Source: Amycolatopsis lurida
GTDB lineage: Bacteria; Actinomycetota; Actinomycetes; Mycobacteriales; Pseudonocardiaceae
DNA length: 64,000 nucleotides
Reading direction: 5' to 3'
Assembly: GCF_900105055.1 (NCBI RefSeq)
Contig: NZ_FNTA01000004.1
Coordinates: forward strand, 4,557,501-4,621,500
Part shown: piece by piece, positions 16,564 through 24,391 of the stretch
How positions within the stretch are numbered: position 1 is the first letter of the stretch
Layout: every line of letters starts with the position of its first letter
The notes under the pieces: generated by a model
Databases searched by the model: none
The model's input: the letters and a program-made list of their open reading frames with translations, nothing else
Told to the model about the DNA's origin: nothing
Made by a program: the position numbers and the translations under genes

Positions 16564-17192
16564 TGGACCCGGACATCGAACGGTCCTCGCACGAGCTCCT
16601 GCTCCGGCTGGCCGGACGGCTGCCGGACCAGCTCCTGTGGCGGTTCCGTGACTGGCTGGGCGAGGGCGCGATGGGCACGCTCGCGCGGACCCTGCCCAGG
16701 TCTTTGCTTAAGCACAGGATCGACCTGGATCAAACCGAGTATCGCCTGCTAGTCGCCGGGCTCATTCCTCACGGAGCCGACTGGCATCAGGTGAGTTCCA
16801 CCCTGGGGGTAGACGACGTCACCGAGACCAGGTACACATTCACGCAGAGTGCGCCCGAATGGGTGAACTCCGTCGACTCTGTGTCCGTATTGATCCACGC
16901 GACGTTGCGGGGACGGCCGGATGTGGGTGAAGTGCGGCAAAGCTGGCGACACCTCGGTGTGGTCGGCGAGGGTGGGGCGAAACGAGTCCTCCTGGTCACG
17001 GCGCTCAACGGGCTGCCGAGGCTGACCGGCGAACTGCAGCGCGTCCTGCGCGTGCTGGGTGACGAGGAGCCCGGCGTCGAGGTTCTCCCGCCGAGCATCG
17101 ACCTCACCGGTTATCACCGCACCGCGCTCGCCAACTCCGAGCTGATCTGTGTGGGCGCGGTGGACACCGGAAGTCGGCTGGTCGCCGCTTAA
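16563..17192 (+). CDS. conserved actinobacterial protein of unknown function
   Basis: 209 residues from ATG 16563, overlapping the RidA stop by one base, so coupled. I do not recognise a domain. It opens with an acidic-amphipathic helix (HELLLRLAGRLPDQLLWRFRD) and later has a possible beta-alpha unit, KRVLLVTALNGLPRLTGELQ. No signal peptide or membrane segment is seen. The next gene shows a vaguely similar unit (RVVLVEIGPEGNPP), so the two could be distant relatives. The constant company of RidA hints at a metabolic or quality-control role, but this is speculative. Confidence 0.7.
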   Translation: MDPDIERSSHELLLRLAGRLPDQLLWRFRDWLGEGAMGTLARTLPRSLLKHRIDLDQTEYRLLVAGLIPHGADWHQVSSTLGVDDVTETRYTFTQSAPEWVNSVDSVSVLIHATLRGRPDVGEVRQSWRHLGVVGEGGAKRVLLVTALNGLPRLTGELQRVLRVLGDEEPGVEVLPPSIDLTGYHRTALANSELICVGAVDTGSRLVAA

Positions 17193-17230
17193 CGCTCGCT
17201 CCACCAGGCGAGCCGGGAGGGAGCAGAGCA

Positions 17231-18376
17231 ATGGTGGAGGTCCACGACGGCCCGCCCATGGACGGGTTCTCGGTGCCCCTGCGCCTGCACAACCTGTTAC
17301 TGGCCTTGGCGGGTCGGATCGACGACAGTGCTTTGACCGAAGCGCGTGAGCTGATCGCGCGTGCGCACATCGACGAAGCGGTGGAGCTCACCACCGGCAC
17401 CCTGATCGCGGGGAAGATCCCGGTGAGCTCGGCCGAACAGCGTGAACTCGCGCTCGTCCTGGAGATGAGCAGGTCCGACGCCACCCTGGCGAACGACCTG
17501 CTGGTCGTCGAGGAGGACGAGCCGGTGCTCACCCACCGGTTCACCGGTGAGAACCAGCCCGAATTCGGTCTCGTCGAGGCGCTCGACCGCACCCTGCAGG
17601 TGCTGCCGGACGTCCGGTCGGTGCACGCGGTGTGGCGGAACACGCCGGCGGGCAGCGTGCCCGGCGCGCTGCCGCAGCGGGTGGTCCTGGTCGAGATCGG
17701 CCCGGAGGGCAACCCGCCCGCGGTCGCGTTCCGTGTGGACACCGCGCTTCGCCGCGCGGGGATCCGTTCGGTCGTCGAGGTCGCAGGCCCCGGCGTCGCA
17801 CGGTCCGCGTACCACCAGGCCGCGTCGTCGGCCGCGAGTCCTGTCTGGGTCACCGGGAGTACCCACTCCAGTGACTTTCGATCCGAGCCGGTGACCCCGC
17901 CGCCCGCTCCCGCCCCGGCTCCGGAGCCGGTCAAGGAGCAGCCGAGCAGGCACGGGCTGCGACCGGTCGGCAGCGGCACGCACGAACCGGTCGAGCCGAT
18001 CGCGCCGGTGGTGCCGATCGTGCAGCAGGCACCCGCGGCGACGCCGTCGTCTTCGGCGGAGTCGGCGGCACCGCGCAAGTCGCGGGCGGAGACCCGCGCC
18101 GAGCGCACGGCCGACCTGACTCCGGCCGAGGTGGCGCAGCTGCGCCAGGCGCTCAAGGAGGACCCCGAAAAGGGCCGCGAGATCGCCACGGGCAAGCCGA
18201 GCATGCACGAGGTCGTCGAGCTGCCCGCTCTCGACCTCGACGACCCCAGCCTGAGCGAGCGCGACCGCGCGCTCCTGCGCGAGCTGCACGCCGAGCTCGC
18301 CGAACGGGAGCGCGCCGAAGCGGCGAAGATCCGGCTGAACGGTGCTTCGCGCAGCAGCGGTTCGAGCTGGTCCTAG
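17231..18376 (+). CDS. unknown protein with proline-rich linker
   Basis: 381 residues. An N-terminal globular part (1-215) starts with a helical segment (RLHNLLLALAGRIDDSAL). A disordered Pro/Ala linker runs about 220-290 (PPPAPAPAPEPVKE). A charged C-terminal helical part (RAETRAERTADLTPAEVAQL and DPSLSERDRALLRELHAELA) ends at residue 381. It follows the 209-residue gene by 38 bases with a GGGAGGGAG ribosome site. The layout suits a scaffold or adaptor, but no family is recognised. Confidence 0.7.
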   Translation: MVEVHDGPPMDGFSVPLRLHNLLLALAGRIDDSALTEARELIARAHIDEAVELTTGTLIAGKIPVSSAEQRELALVLEMSRSDATLANDLLVVEEDEPVLTHRFTGENQPEFGLVEALDRTLQVLPDVRSVHAVWRNTPAGSVPGALPQRVVLVEIGPEGNPPAVAFRVDTALRRAGIRSVVEVAGPGVARSAYHQAASSAASPVWVTGSTHSSDFRSEPVTPPPAPAPAPEPVKEQPSRHGLRPVGSGTHEPVEPIAPVVPIVQQAPAATPSSSAESAAPRKSRAETRAERTADLTPAEVAQLRQALKEDPEKGREIATGKPSMHEVVELPALDLDDPSLSERDRALLRELHAELAERERAEAAKIRLNGASRSSGSSWS

Positions 18377-18386
18377 CAAGTCCCAC

Positions 18387-18448
18387 GCAATTCGGCACCT
18401 GGTTGCGATAGTTGCACGCGCAACGATCGCAACCAGGTGCCAAATCGC
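18387..18448. repeat. inverted repeat, family E copy 1 (terminator-like)
   Basis: Arms of about 23 bases carry CACCTGGTTGCGAT and its complement around a 16-base loop. A sister copy at 42670-42737 shares the CTGGTTGCGAT/ATCGCAACCAG core. It differs in the middle of the arm (GGCAC versus GTCAT) with matching changes in the opposite arm. It lies between two co-directional genes. Confidence 0.75.
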
Positions 18449-18465
18449 GATGTTAGGTTGCTGGT

Positions 18466-19278
18466 GTGGCTGAAGAACTGACATTCGACATCCCGGTGGG
18501 GGCCGGGGTGGGCACTCGCGCCAACGCCGACGGCGTGCCGGTGACACCCAAGGACGCGGCGACCGTGATCCTCCTCCGCGACGGCACCGACGGCGTCGAG
18601 GTCTTCCTGCAGCACCGGGTGAAGGGCATGCCGTTCGCCGGCGGGATGACCGTCTTCCCGGGCGGTGGCGTGGATTCCCGCGATGTCGACACCTCCGTCA
18701 GCTGGGCGGGCCCGGAGCCCGCGTGGTGGGCGGAACGCTTCGGCTGCGACGAATCGCTCGCCCGCGCCCTGGTGTGCGCGGCCGTGCGGGAGACGTTCGA
18801 GGAGTCGGGCGTGCTGCTCGCGAGCATCGGGGACGCCGTCGTCACCGACACGACGCCCTACCACGACGCCCGCGCGAAGCTGGTCTCCCGGGAACTCTCC
18901 CTCGCCGCGTTCCTCGAAGCCAACGGCCTGACACTGCGCGCGGATCTCCTGCGCCCGTGGGCGAACTGGGTCACCCCGCCGCAGGAACCGCGCCGTTACG
19001 ACACCTGCTTCTTCGTCGCCGTGCTGCCCGAGGGGCAGCAGGCGGACGGCGCCACCTCCGAGGCCGTCAGCTCCGGCTGGCAGCGGCCCGAGGAGGCCAT
19101 CGCCGATGCCAAGGAAGGGCGTCGCATGCTCATGCCACCGACCTGGATGACGCTCGCGGAACTGGGCGAATTCGGCTCGGCGGCCGCGGCTCAGGCCGTC
19201 GAGCGCGAGATCTCGAAGATCATGCCGACGCTGGTGCGCGAAGGCGACAAGGTCCGCGTCGTCCTGGACCCGGCATGA
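18466..19278 (+). CDS. Nudix hydrolase (NUDT7/19-like layout)
   Basis: 270 residues from GTG 18466. FPGGGVDSRD begins the Nudix box and AAVRETFEESGVLL ends it. Between them is an insert of about 40 residues, the arrangement seen in NUDT19-type acyl-CoA/NDP-X hydrolases. The REXXEE helix (RETFEE) binds the metal. The ATG of the metallo-hydrolase overlaps its stop (ATGA), so it forms an operon with that gene and the mycoredoxin. The substrate is probably a CoA-like diphosphate, inferred from the layout only. Confidence 0.85.
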   Translation: MAEELTFDIPVGAGVGTRANADGVPVTPKDAATVILLRDGTDGVEVFLQHRVKGMPFAGGMTVFPGGGVDSRDVDTSVSWAGPEPAWWAERFGCDESLARALVCAAVRETFEESGVLLASIGDAVVTDTTPYHDARAKLVSRELSLAAFLEANGLTLRADLLRPWANWVTPPQEPRRYDTCFFVAVLPEGQQADGATSEAVSSGWQRPEEAIADAKEGRRMLMPPTWMTLAELGEFGSAAAAQAVEREISKIMPTLVREGDKVRVVLDPA

Positions 19279-20045
19279 GCGCCCCCGCGTACGGCGTGCT
19301 GCGCCAGGTCACGCCGACGGCTTCCGTGTTGCTGGAGCACAACCCGTCGTCGATGACGTTGGAGGGCACTAATTCCTGGGTGCTGCGCGGGCCGGGCGCG
19401 GCCGGCTCCGTTGTCGTCGACCCTGGTCACGAAGACGTCGAGCATCTGACGCTGCTGGCGGAAACCGGCGCCGTCGAGCTGATCGTGCTGACCCACCACC
19501 ACCCCGACCACGCCGAGGGCGCGCCCTGGTTCGCCGAGCGCGCCGGTGCCCCGGTGCGGGCCTTCGACGAGTCGCTCTGCGTCGGCGGGAAGTCCCTTGT
19601 GGACGGTGAGATGATCGAGGCGGCCGGTCTCCGGCTGTCGGTGCTGCACACGCCCGGCCACACCGGCGACTCGATCTGCCTCGTGTCCGACGGGCAGATC
19701 CTGACCGGCGACACCATCCTCGGCCGCGGCACCACTGTGCTCCACGACCTCGGCGACTACCTGCGCTCGCTGCGGAAACTCATCGGCCTCCCCGGCGGCA
19801 CCATCGGACTTCCGGGGCACGGCCCCGAACTGCCCGACCTGGCCGCGACCGCGCGCGAATACCTGGCGCACCGGGAAGAACGGCTCGACCAGGTGCGTTC
19901 CGCGCTGGAGAAGCTCGGCGCCGACGCCACCCCGCGCCAGGTCGTCGAGGTCGTCTACGCCGACGTCGACAAGGCTCTGTGGGCGCCCGCGGAGTGGAGT
20001 GTGCAGGCACAATTGGACTACTTGAGGTCGGAGGACGGCGAATGA
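19275..20045 (+). CDS. metallo-beta-lactamase-fold hydrolase (Rv3677c-like, LACTB2-like)
   Basis: 256 residues. LTHHHPDHAEG is the THxHxDH zinc motif, HTPGHTGDS the third zinc His, and ILTGDTILGRGT carries the bridging Asp. A C-terminal helical tail (EYLAHREERLDQV onwards) is typical of the LACTB2 subgroup, some members of which cut RNA. The start overlaps the Nudix stop and its own stop overlaps the mycoredoxin start, both as ATGA. Synteny matches Rv3677c. Confidence 0.87.
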   Translation: MSAPAYGVLRQVTPTASVLLEHNPSSMTLEGTNSWVLRGPGAAGSVVVDPGHEDVEHLTLLAETGAVELIVLTHHHPDHAEGAPWFAERAGAPVRAFDESLCVGGKSLVDGEMIEAAGLRLSVLHTPGHTGDSICLVSDGQILTGDTILGRGTTVLHDLGDYLRSLRKLIGLPGGTIGLPGHGPELPDLAATAREYLAHREERLDQVRSALEKLGADATPRQVVEVVYADVDKALWAPAEWSVQAQLDYLRSEDGE

Positions 20046-20293
20046 GTGACGTCGAGGTCGAGTTCTACTGGCGCCCCGGATGCGGGTTCTGCGCCGCGCT
20101 GGAACGGCCGCTGTCGAAGAGCGGTTTCAAGGTGAAGAGGGTCAACATCTGGGAGGATCCGGACGCCGCCGCGCGGGTGCGTTCGGTGGCGAACGGGAAC
20201 GAGGTCGTGCCGACGGTCTTCGTCGGCTCGAAGGCGATGGTGAACCCCTCGTTCGGTGAGATCGAGGCCGCCGTGAAGGCCGCTTCCGCCTGA
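20042..20293 (+). CDS. mycoredoxin-like glutaredoxin
   Basis: 83 residues with the active site RPGCGFCAALER (CGFC; mycobacterial Mrx1 has CGYC), the cis-proline in VVPTVFVGS and a C-terminal helix. Actinobacterial mycoredoxins use mycothiol to reduce mixed disulfides. It is the last gene of the Nudix-MBL-mycoredoxin operon, overlapping by ATGA. The family A inverted repeat follows four bases after the stop and probably terminates the operon. Confidence 0.88.
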   Translation: MSDVEVEFYWRPGCGFCAALERPLSKSGFKVKRVNIWEDPDAAARVRSVANGNEVVPTVFVGSKAMVNPSFGEIEAAVKAASA

Positions 20294-20296
20294 CTC

Positions 20297-20342
20297 CTCG
20301 TGAGTGGCAAGGACGGTTCTAACCGTCCTTGCCACTCACGAG
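20297..20342. repeat. inverted repeat, family A copy 2 (terminator-like)
   Basis: 22-bp perfect arms starting CTCGTGAGTGGCAAGG around CT. It differs from the copy at 2709-2754 by one base pair changed on both arms. It lies between convergent genes (mycoredoxin and the clamp paralogue), fitting a bidirectional terminator. Confidence 0.85.
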
Positions 20343-20349
20343 GCGAGTA

Positions 20350-21414
20350 TCAGCGCGCCAGCATCGGCATCACGTAGTACGTCAGCTTCACCTCGCCCGG
20401 CTCCACCGCACGGATGACGCAGGCCCGCATCCCGGGCTGGATCTCGAGCCGCACCCGTTCCCCAGCGAAACCCTGCAGTGCGTCCAGCAGGTAACGCGCC
20501 TGGAACGAAGGTGACGTCCGGCCGCCCGAAACCTCGGCCTTCAACGTCTCCTCGGCCTCCCCGGTGTCCTGCTTGGAACTGGCCAGCCGCACATGCGAGT
20601 CGCCGACCTCCAAGGTCAATACCCGGCGATCGTCCGCGTAGACGCCAACCCGGCGCACGGCGGCGGCCAGCGCGTCGGCGCCGACCTCGACCGTGGTGTC
20701 CACAGTGGACGACTCGATCAGCTTCTCCGACAGGAATCCCGCGTCGAGTACGGCGGTGGTGACGGTGACTCCGGCCCAGCTCAGCCCGAAGCGGGTCTTG
20801 TCGCCGTGCAGGCCGACGACGCCGCGTGCCTGCTTCGCCGTCTCCGCGAGGAGGCCTGCCGGGACGAGCGCGTCGATCGGCTCGCCTTCGGACCGCAGTG
20901 GCAGGGTGGCCACGGCCATCCGGTACCGGTCGGACGCCGTCAGCCGCAGCTCACGGCTGAAGCTCTGCACGCGGACGCCGGTGAACATCGGCAGTGCGTC
21001 GTCCTTCGCCGCCGTGCCCGCGACGGTGCGCAACGCCGTCACCAGCGCGTGACCGTCCACTTCGGACACCTTCGGCGGCAGGTCCGGGAGGTGCAGTTCC
21101 CGGCTCAGCAGCGGAAGCGCGTAACGGCCGCCTTCGACCCGCACGGCCAGCCGCGAACCCTCGACGACCAGGCGCACCAGGTCGTCTTCGAGCATTCGCA
21201 GTGTTTCCGCGAGCGGTCCGGCCGGGACGATCACCTCGCCGTCGGTGTGGACCATGGCGTCACCGGTAAGGCGGACCGTCCGTTCACTGTCGCTGCCGCC
21301 GACGGTCAGCCCGTTCTTCCCGGCGCGCAGGAGCAGGCCGGAGCGGGCCGTGAGCAGCCGGGCGGCGGCGGAAACGGCGGACGAGAGGGAGCGGGTGGCG
21401 GCAGTCAGGTCCAT
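20350..21414 (-). CDS. DNA polymerase III beta clamp paralogue
   Basis: 354 residues with three clamp repeats. FTGVRVQSFSRELRLTASDRYRMAV is the middle-domain signature (shown in part: LTASDRYRMA), SWAGVTVTTAVLDAGF lies before domain III, and the C-terminus is TYYVMPMLAR, like the YYIMPxxL end of DnaN. It would form a ring on DNA and bind polymerases through their clamp motifs. It is shorter than a standard DnaN of about 370-390. It is not near dnaA/recF/gyrB-type genes, so it is a second clamp-like gene rather than the housekeeping copy. Confidence 0.85.
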   Translation of the reverse strand: MDLTAATRSLSSAVSAAARLLTARSGLLLRAGKNGLTVGGSDSERTVRLTGDAMVHTDGEVIVPAGPLAETLRMLEDDLVRLVVEGSRLAVRVEGGRYALPLLSRELHLPDLPPKVSEVDGHALVTALRTVAGTAAKDDALPMFTGVRVQSFSRELRLTASDRYRMAVATLPLRSEGEPIDALVPAGLLAETAKQARGVVGLHGDKTRFGLSWAGVTVTTAVLDAGFLSEKLIESSTVDTTVEVGADALAAAVRRVGVYADDRRVLTLEVGDSHVRLASSKQDTGEAEETLKAEVSGGRTSPSFQARYLLDALQGFAGERVRLEIQPGMRACVIRAVEPGEVKLTYYVMPMLAR

Positions 21415-21423
21415 GCCCGCAAG

Positions 21424-22698
21424 CTAGCGGGCGGCACCGACAAGTTCGGGGGCTTCGGCGACGGCTCCGGCCGGCTGCGGGCGGAACGTGCCGCGCAACA
21501 GCCACACCACCGCGGCGAGCGCGAACCCGACACCGCCGGCGGCGAGGAAGGCCGCTTCGTGCCCGGCGTGCTCGACCAGGTAGCCACTGATCGACTGCCC
21601 GAACGCGAGACCGAGGGTCACCGCGGTGAGCACCCAGCCGAACGCCTCGGCCGCTGTGCCCTTCGGCGCGGCGATCTCGATGGCCGCCGAATGCGTCGTC
21701 GACTGCGGTGTGATGAGCGCGCCCGCGGCGAGCATGGCGAGCGCGAGGCCCCAGAGCGAGCCGGGCAGCGCGAGCAGCGCCACCAGCGCGCCGAATCCGG
21801 CCAGCAGCACCGGCAACCGCAGGCCCATCTGACGCGGCCACGGGCGCAGGCTGTACGCGACCCCGAACGCGACCGAGCTGACCGACCAGGCCGAGAGCAG
21901 CAGGCCGCCGATGGAGGTGTTCCCCGCCTCGGCGGCGGCCGCCGGGACGGCGACCTCGACGAACCCGATCACGGCGCCGAAGCCCAGCGCGGCGACCGCG
22001 AGCGTGCGCATCCCGGGGCTGGCCAGCGCACCGAGCAGTTTGCCGCCTGACGAAGGCGACGGACCCCAGGCGCGCACGGTCGGGCTCAGCGCGAACAGCA
22101 CCGCGCCCGCGATCATGGTCAGCGAGCCGGTCACGATGCCGGTGCCCGCCCACGGCGCGGCGATCAGCAGTCCCGCGAACCCGGGGCCGAGGATGAAGAA
22201 GACCTCCATGCTGATCGCCTCGTAGGAGAACGCGGCGTTCCGCGTCGGCCCGGCGGGCAGCAGGCGGGTCCACAGCGCGCGTGAGGCCGAACCGACCATC
22301 GGTTCCGTGATCCCGGTGCCGAAGGCGAGCGGGACCAGCACGAGGGTCGGCGCGTGCGCCTCGATCGCGAACACCAGCGCGGTCATCGCCAGCGCGAACA
22401 GCACCGTGGTGGTCAGCAGCGGCCTTGTCGGCCCGAAGCGGTCGATGAGCCGTCCCTGCACGACCGCGCCGACGGAGACGCCCACCAGCGACCCGGCCGA
22501 AACCAGCCCGGCCGAGGCGAAGGAGCCTGTCTCGCGCTGGACGTAGAGCAGCGCGGAGATGCCGATCATCGCGATCGGCAGGCGGGCGAGCAGGGACGCG
22601 ATCACCGCCCCGCGGGATCCGGGCGCGGTCAGCGCGGCTCGGTAGTCGGCGAGGGAGGTGCGGTGGCTCTCGGCGGAAGCGGACACAGACTGGGACAC
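21424..22698 (-). CDS. major facilitator superfamily transporter
   Basis: About 424 residues, twelve hydrophobic segments beginning near VIASLLARLPIAMIGISAL. The loop 2-3 motif reads GRLIDRFGPTRPLL. It is likely a proton-driven exporter; the substrate is unknown. GTG 22698 is preferred over ATG 22716 because three GTACCA half-sites at 22700-22734 overlap the longer start. It ends ten bases from the clamp paralogue, which is on the same strand. Confidence 0.8.
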   Translation of the reverse strand: MSQSVSASAESHRTSLADYRAALTAPGSRGAVIASLLARLPIAMIGISALLYVQRETGSFASAGLVSAGSLVGVSVGAVVQGRLIDRFGPTRPLLTTTVLFALAMTALVFAIEAHAPTLVLVPLAFGTGITEPMVGSASRALWTRLLPAGPTRNAAFSYEAISMEVFFILGPGFAGLLIAAPWAGTGIVTGSLTMIAGAVLFALSPTVRAWGPSPSSGGKLLGALASPGMRTLAVAALGFGAVIGFVEVAVPAAAAEAGNTSIGGLLLSAWSVSSVAFGVAYSLRPWPRQMGLRLPVLLAGFGALVALLALPGSLWGLALAMLAAGALITPQSTTHSAAIEIAAPKGTAAEAFGWVLTAVTLGLAFGQSISGYLVEHAGHEAAFLAAGGVGFALAAVVWLLRGTFRPQPAGAVAEAPELVGAAR

Positions 22699-22699
22699 G

Positions 22700-22734
22700 C
22701 GTACCAGTATGAACACTTTGGTACGCGAGTACCA
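22700..22734. promoter_or_regulatory. GTACCA/TGGTAC operator-like cluster
   Basis: CGTACCA (22700), TGGTACG (22719) and GTACCA (22729) form two overlapping inverted pairs, one being TGGTAC-GCGA-GTACCA. They lie immediately upstream of the MFS start. Arrangement and spacing suggest a TetR-type operator for the pump; no regulator gene is adjacent. Confidence 0.5.
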
Positions 22735-22942
22735 GATCTGTGGCGGTAAGTTTGGTCACCACCGGTTTTGGGTACTACGCGGATCGAAGCGCCCTCGATT
22801 CATCACGATCGGGTAACAGTCGGTCCATTCTGGGTCATTCGGGGCAACAAATCGACGCGTTTGGCGTCCTTGAGAGTGAAAGAGCTTGAGTTCACGGCCG
22901 ATGGCCGTGGATGGTTGAACGACAATCACACAGACTCCAGCT

Positions 22943-23061
22943 CCCTCCGGCGTACGGGTCGGGGCCTTGTTCCGGAGGGCGGGGAGCGCGGATCGTCGGG
23001 GGATGGTCCGCGCACAGCGAAGAGCCGGTGCGCCACGTCGGGGGTGGCGCCCGGCTCTTCG
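22943..23061. other. three consecutive hairpins downstream of crp (possible ncRNA or terminator)
   Basis: The gap 22735-23149 has no credible gene. It holds three stems in series: CCCTCCGG/CCGGAGGG (22943-22979), GCGCGGA/TCCGCGC (22986-23013), and a long stem CGAAGAGCCGG/CCGGCTCTTCG (23018-23061), followed on the plus strand by TTGTGT. This looks like a structured transcript with a terminator at its end, but no convincing promoter is seen. The last hairpin could instead be part of the crp 3' region on the minus strand. Confidence 0.35.
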
Positions 23062-23086
23062 TTGTGTCGAGCACTGTGTTCAGCGC

Positions 23087-23145
23087 AAGTACGTGAAGGC
23101 CCCCTTCATTGCGTCTAGCGCAATGAAGGGGGCCTTCACGTACTT
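23087..23145. repeat. long inverted repeat at the crp 3' end (terminator-like)
   Basis: 27-bp perfect arms beginning AAGTACGTGAAGGCCCCC around TCTAG, ending five bases from the crp stop. It probably terminates crp on the minus strand. The central GTGAAGG-CCCCTT word also occurs in the hairpins at 12151 and 32434. Confidence 0.75.
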
Positions 23146-23149
23146 GAAA

Positions 23150-23824
23150 TCAACGGGCGCGGCGGGCCAGGCGCTCCGGGTCCAGGATCAGCACGCTCTT
23201 GCCTTCGAGCCGCAGCCAGCCACGGTGCGCGAAGTCGGCGAGAGCCTTGTTGACGGTCTCGCGCGAGGCGCCGACGTACTGGGCGATCTCTTCCTGCGTC
23301 AGGTCGTGCGTGACCCGCAGCAGGCCGGCTTCCTGGCTGCCGAAGCGCTGCGCCAGCTGCAGCAGCGCACGCGCCACGCGGCCGGGAACGTCGGTGAAGA
23401 TCAGCTCGGCGACCATGTTGTTCGTCCGGCGCAGCCGACGGGCGACCACTCGCAGTAACTGCTCGGCGATCTCCGGGCGGGTGGAGATCCACTGCCGCAG
23501 CGCCGGGCGGTCCATCGTCACCGCGCGGACCTCGGTCACGGTCGTCGCGCTGGACGTCCGCGGGCCGGGGTCGAAAATGGACAGCTCGCCGAACATGTCG
23601 GACGGGCCGAAGATGCCCAGCAGGTTCTCGCGGCCGTCGGGTGACTTGCGGCCGATCTTCACCTTGCCGGACTGGATGATGTAAAGCTTGTCGCCGGGTT
23701 CACCCTCGTTGAAGATGACATGCCCGCGAGGGAACTCCACGGATTCCAAGGTCTGTGCCAGCGCCTCGGCGGCTGCCGGCTCAACACCCTGGAAAATGCC
23801 CGCTCGGGCCAGGGTTTCGTCCAC
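23150..23824 (-). CDS. crp: CRP/FNR-family cAMP-responsive regulator (Rv3676/GlxR-like)
   Basis: 224 residues, the normal length. The cyclic-nucleotide domain contains FGELSIFDPGPRTSSATTV, the phosphate-binding cassette with Glu, Arg and Ser-Ser/Thr contacts to cAMP. The C-terminal winged helix has TQEEIAQYVGASRETVNKAL, whose RETVN matches Arg/Glu base-reading residues of CRP. It is a global regulator of carbon, respiration and resuscitation genes in actinobacteria. The GTG start has GAGG upstream. The gene order beside the Rv3675-like gene and nth matches M. tuberculosis. Confidence 0.94.
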   Translation of the reverse strand: MDETLARAGIFQGVEPAAAEALAQTLESVEFPRGHVIFNEGEPGDKLYIIQSGKVKIGRKSPDGRENLLGIFGPSDMFGELSIFDPGPRTSSATTVTEVRAVTMDRPALRQWISTRPEIAEQLLRVVARRLRRTNNMVAELIFTDVPGRVARALLQLAQRFGSQEAGLLRVTHDLTQEEIAQYVGASRETVNKALADFAHRGWLRLEGKSVLILDPERLARRAR

Positions 23825-23983
23825 CTCGGGTGCCTCCTCATCGAGATACGACGTCGATCCTCATTCTGCCGAGGACCGTGTCGTCGATCACTTTTCGCGT
23901 CAGTCTAGGTCGTGCGCGCGAGATCGCTCGTCGGCACGCCGAACGTGCGGGCGGCCGGGAACGATCTCGCTCGAACGTGGAGC

Positions 23984-24235
23984 CTAACTCCGCACGCGTC
24001 GCGCGCGAAGCCTGGCCGCCTTCCCGCCCAGCCTGCGCAGCCGGAAAAGCTCGAGCGCGCGCCCGATGCCGTGCCCGTAAAGGGCCCTGACCTCGTTGGG
24101 CTGAGCCTGCTCGAGGAACTCCTCGACCTCGTTCTCCTGTACCGCGACGTGCTTGAGCCTGGTCTCCACGCGTTCCATGAACAGCGCGAAGAACATGATC
24201 ACCAGTGGCACCAGGATGACGAACCAGACGGTCAT
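23984..24235 (-). CDS. small membrane protein (Rv3675-like)
   Basis: 83 residues. One N-terminal transmembrane helix (about residues 3-19, VWFVILVPLVIMFFALFM) is followed by a charged cytoplasmic part ending in a basic tail (LRRLGGKAARLRARRVRS). It sits upstream of crp and divergent from nth, like Rv3675. Function unknown. Anchoring of a basic tail could aid nucleic-acid or membrane binding, but nothing proves it. Confidence 0.75.
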   Translation of the reverse strand: MTVWFVILVPLVIMFFALFMERVETRLKHVAVQENEVEEFLEQAQPNEVRALYGHGIGRALELFRLRRLGGKAARLRARRVRS

Positions 24236-24391
24236 GCGCCCTGCCCCGGGAATTCCGAAAAGTTGTGCATTACTCCAGATCCTCGCTCATGGCGTCCTCG
24301 ATCGAAGCGCCGAGGTGGTGCTCTGGCGTGTCGGCCGTCGACCGGCGGGTGCTCCCACTGGCTCGTCCGATGGCGCCCGTAGGCTATCGGG

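Noticed and set aside
22768..23118. Open frame of 116 codons upstream of crp's end
   Set aside because: No ribosome site or similarity, it spans hairpins, and composition is not gene-like.
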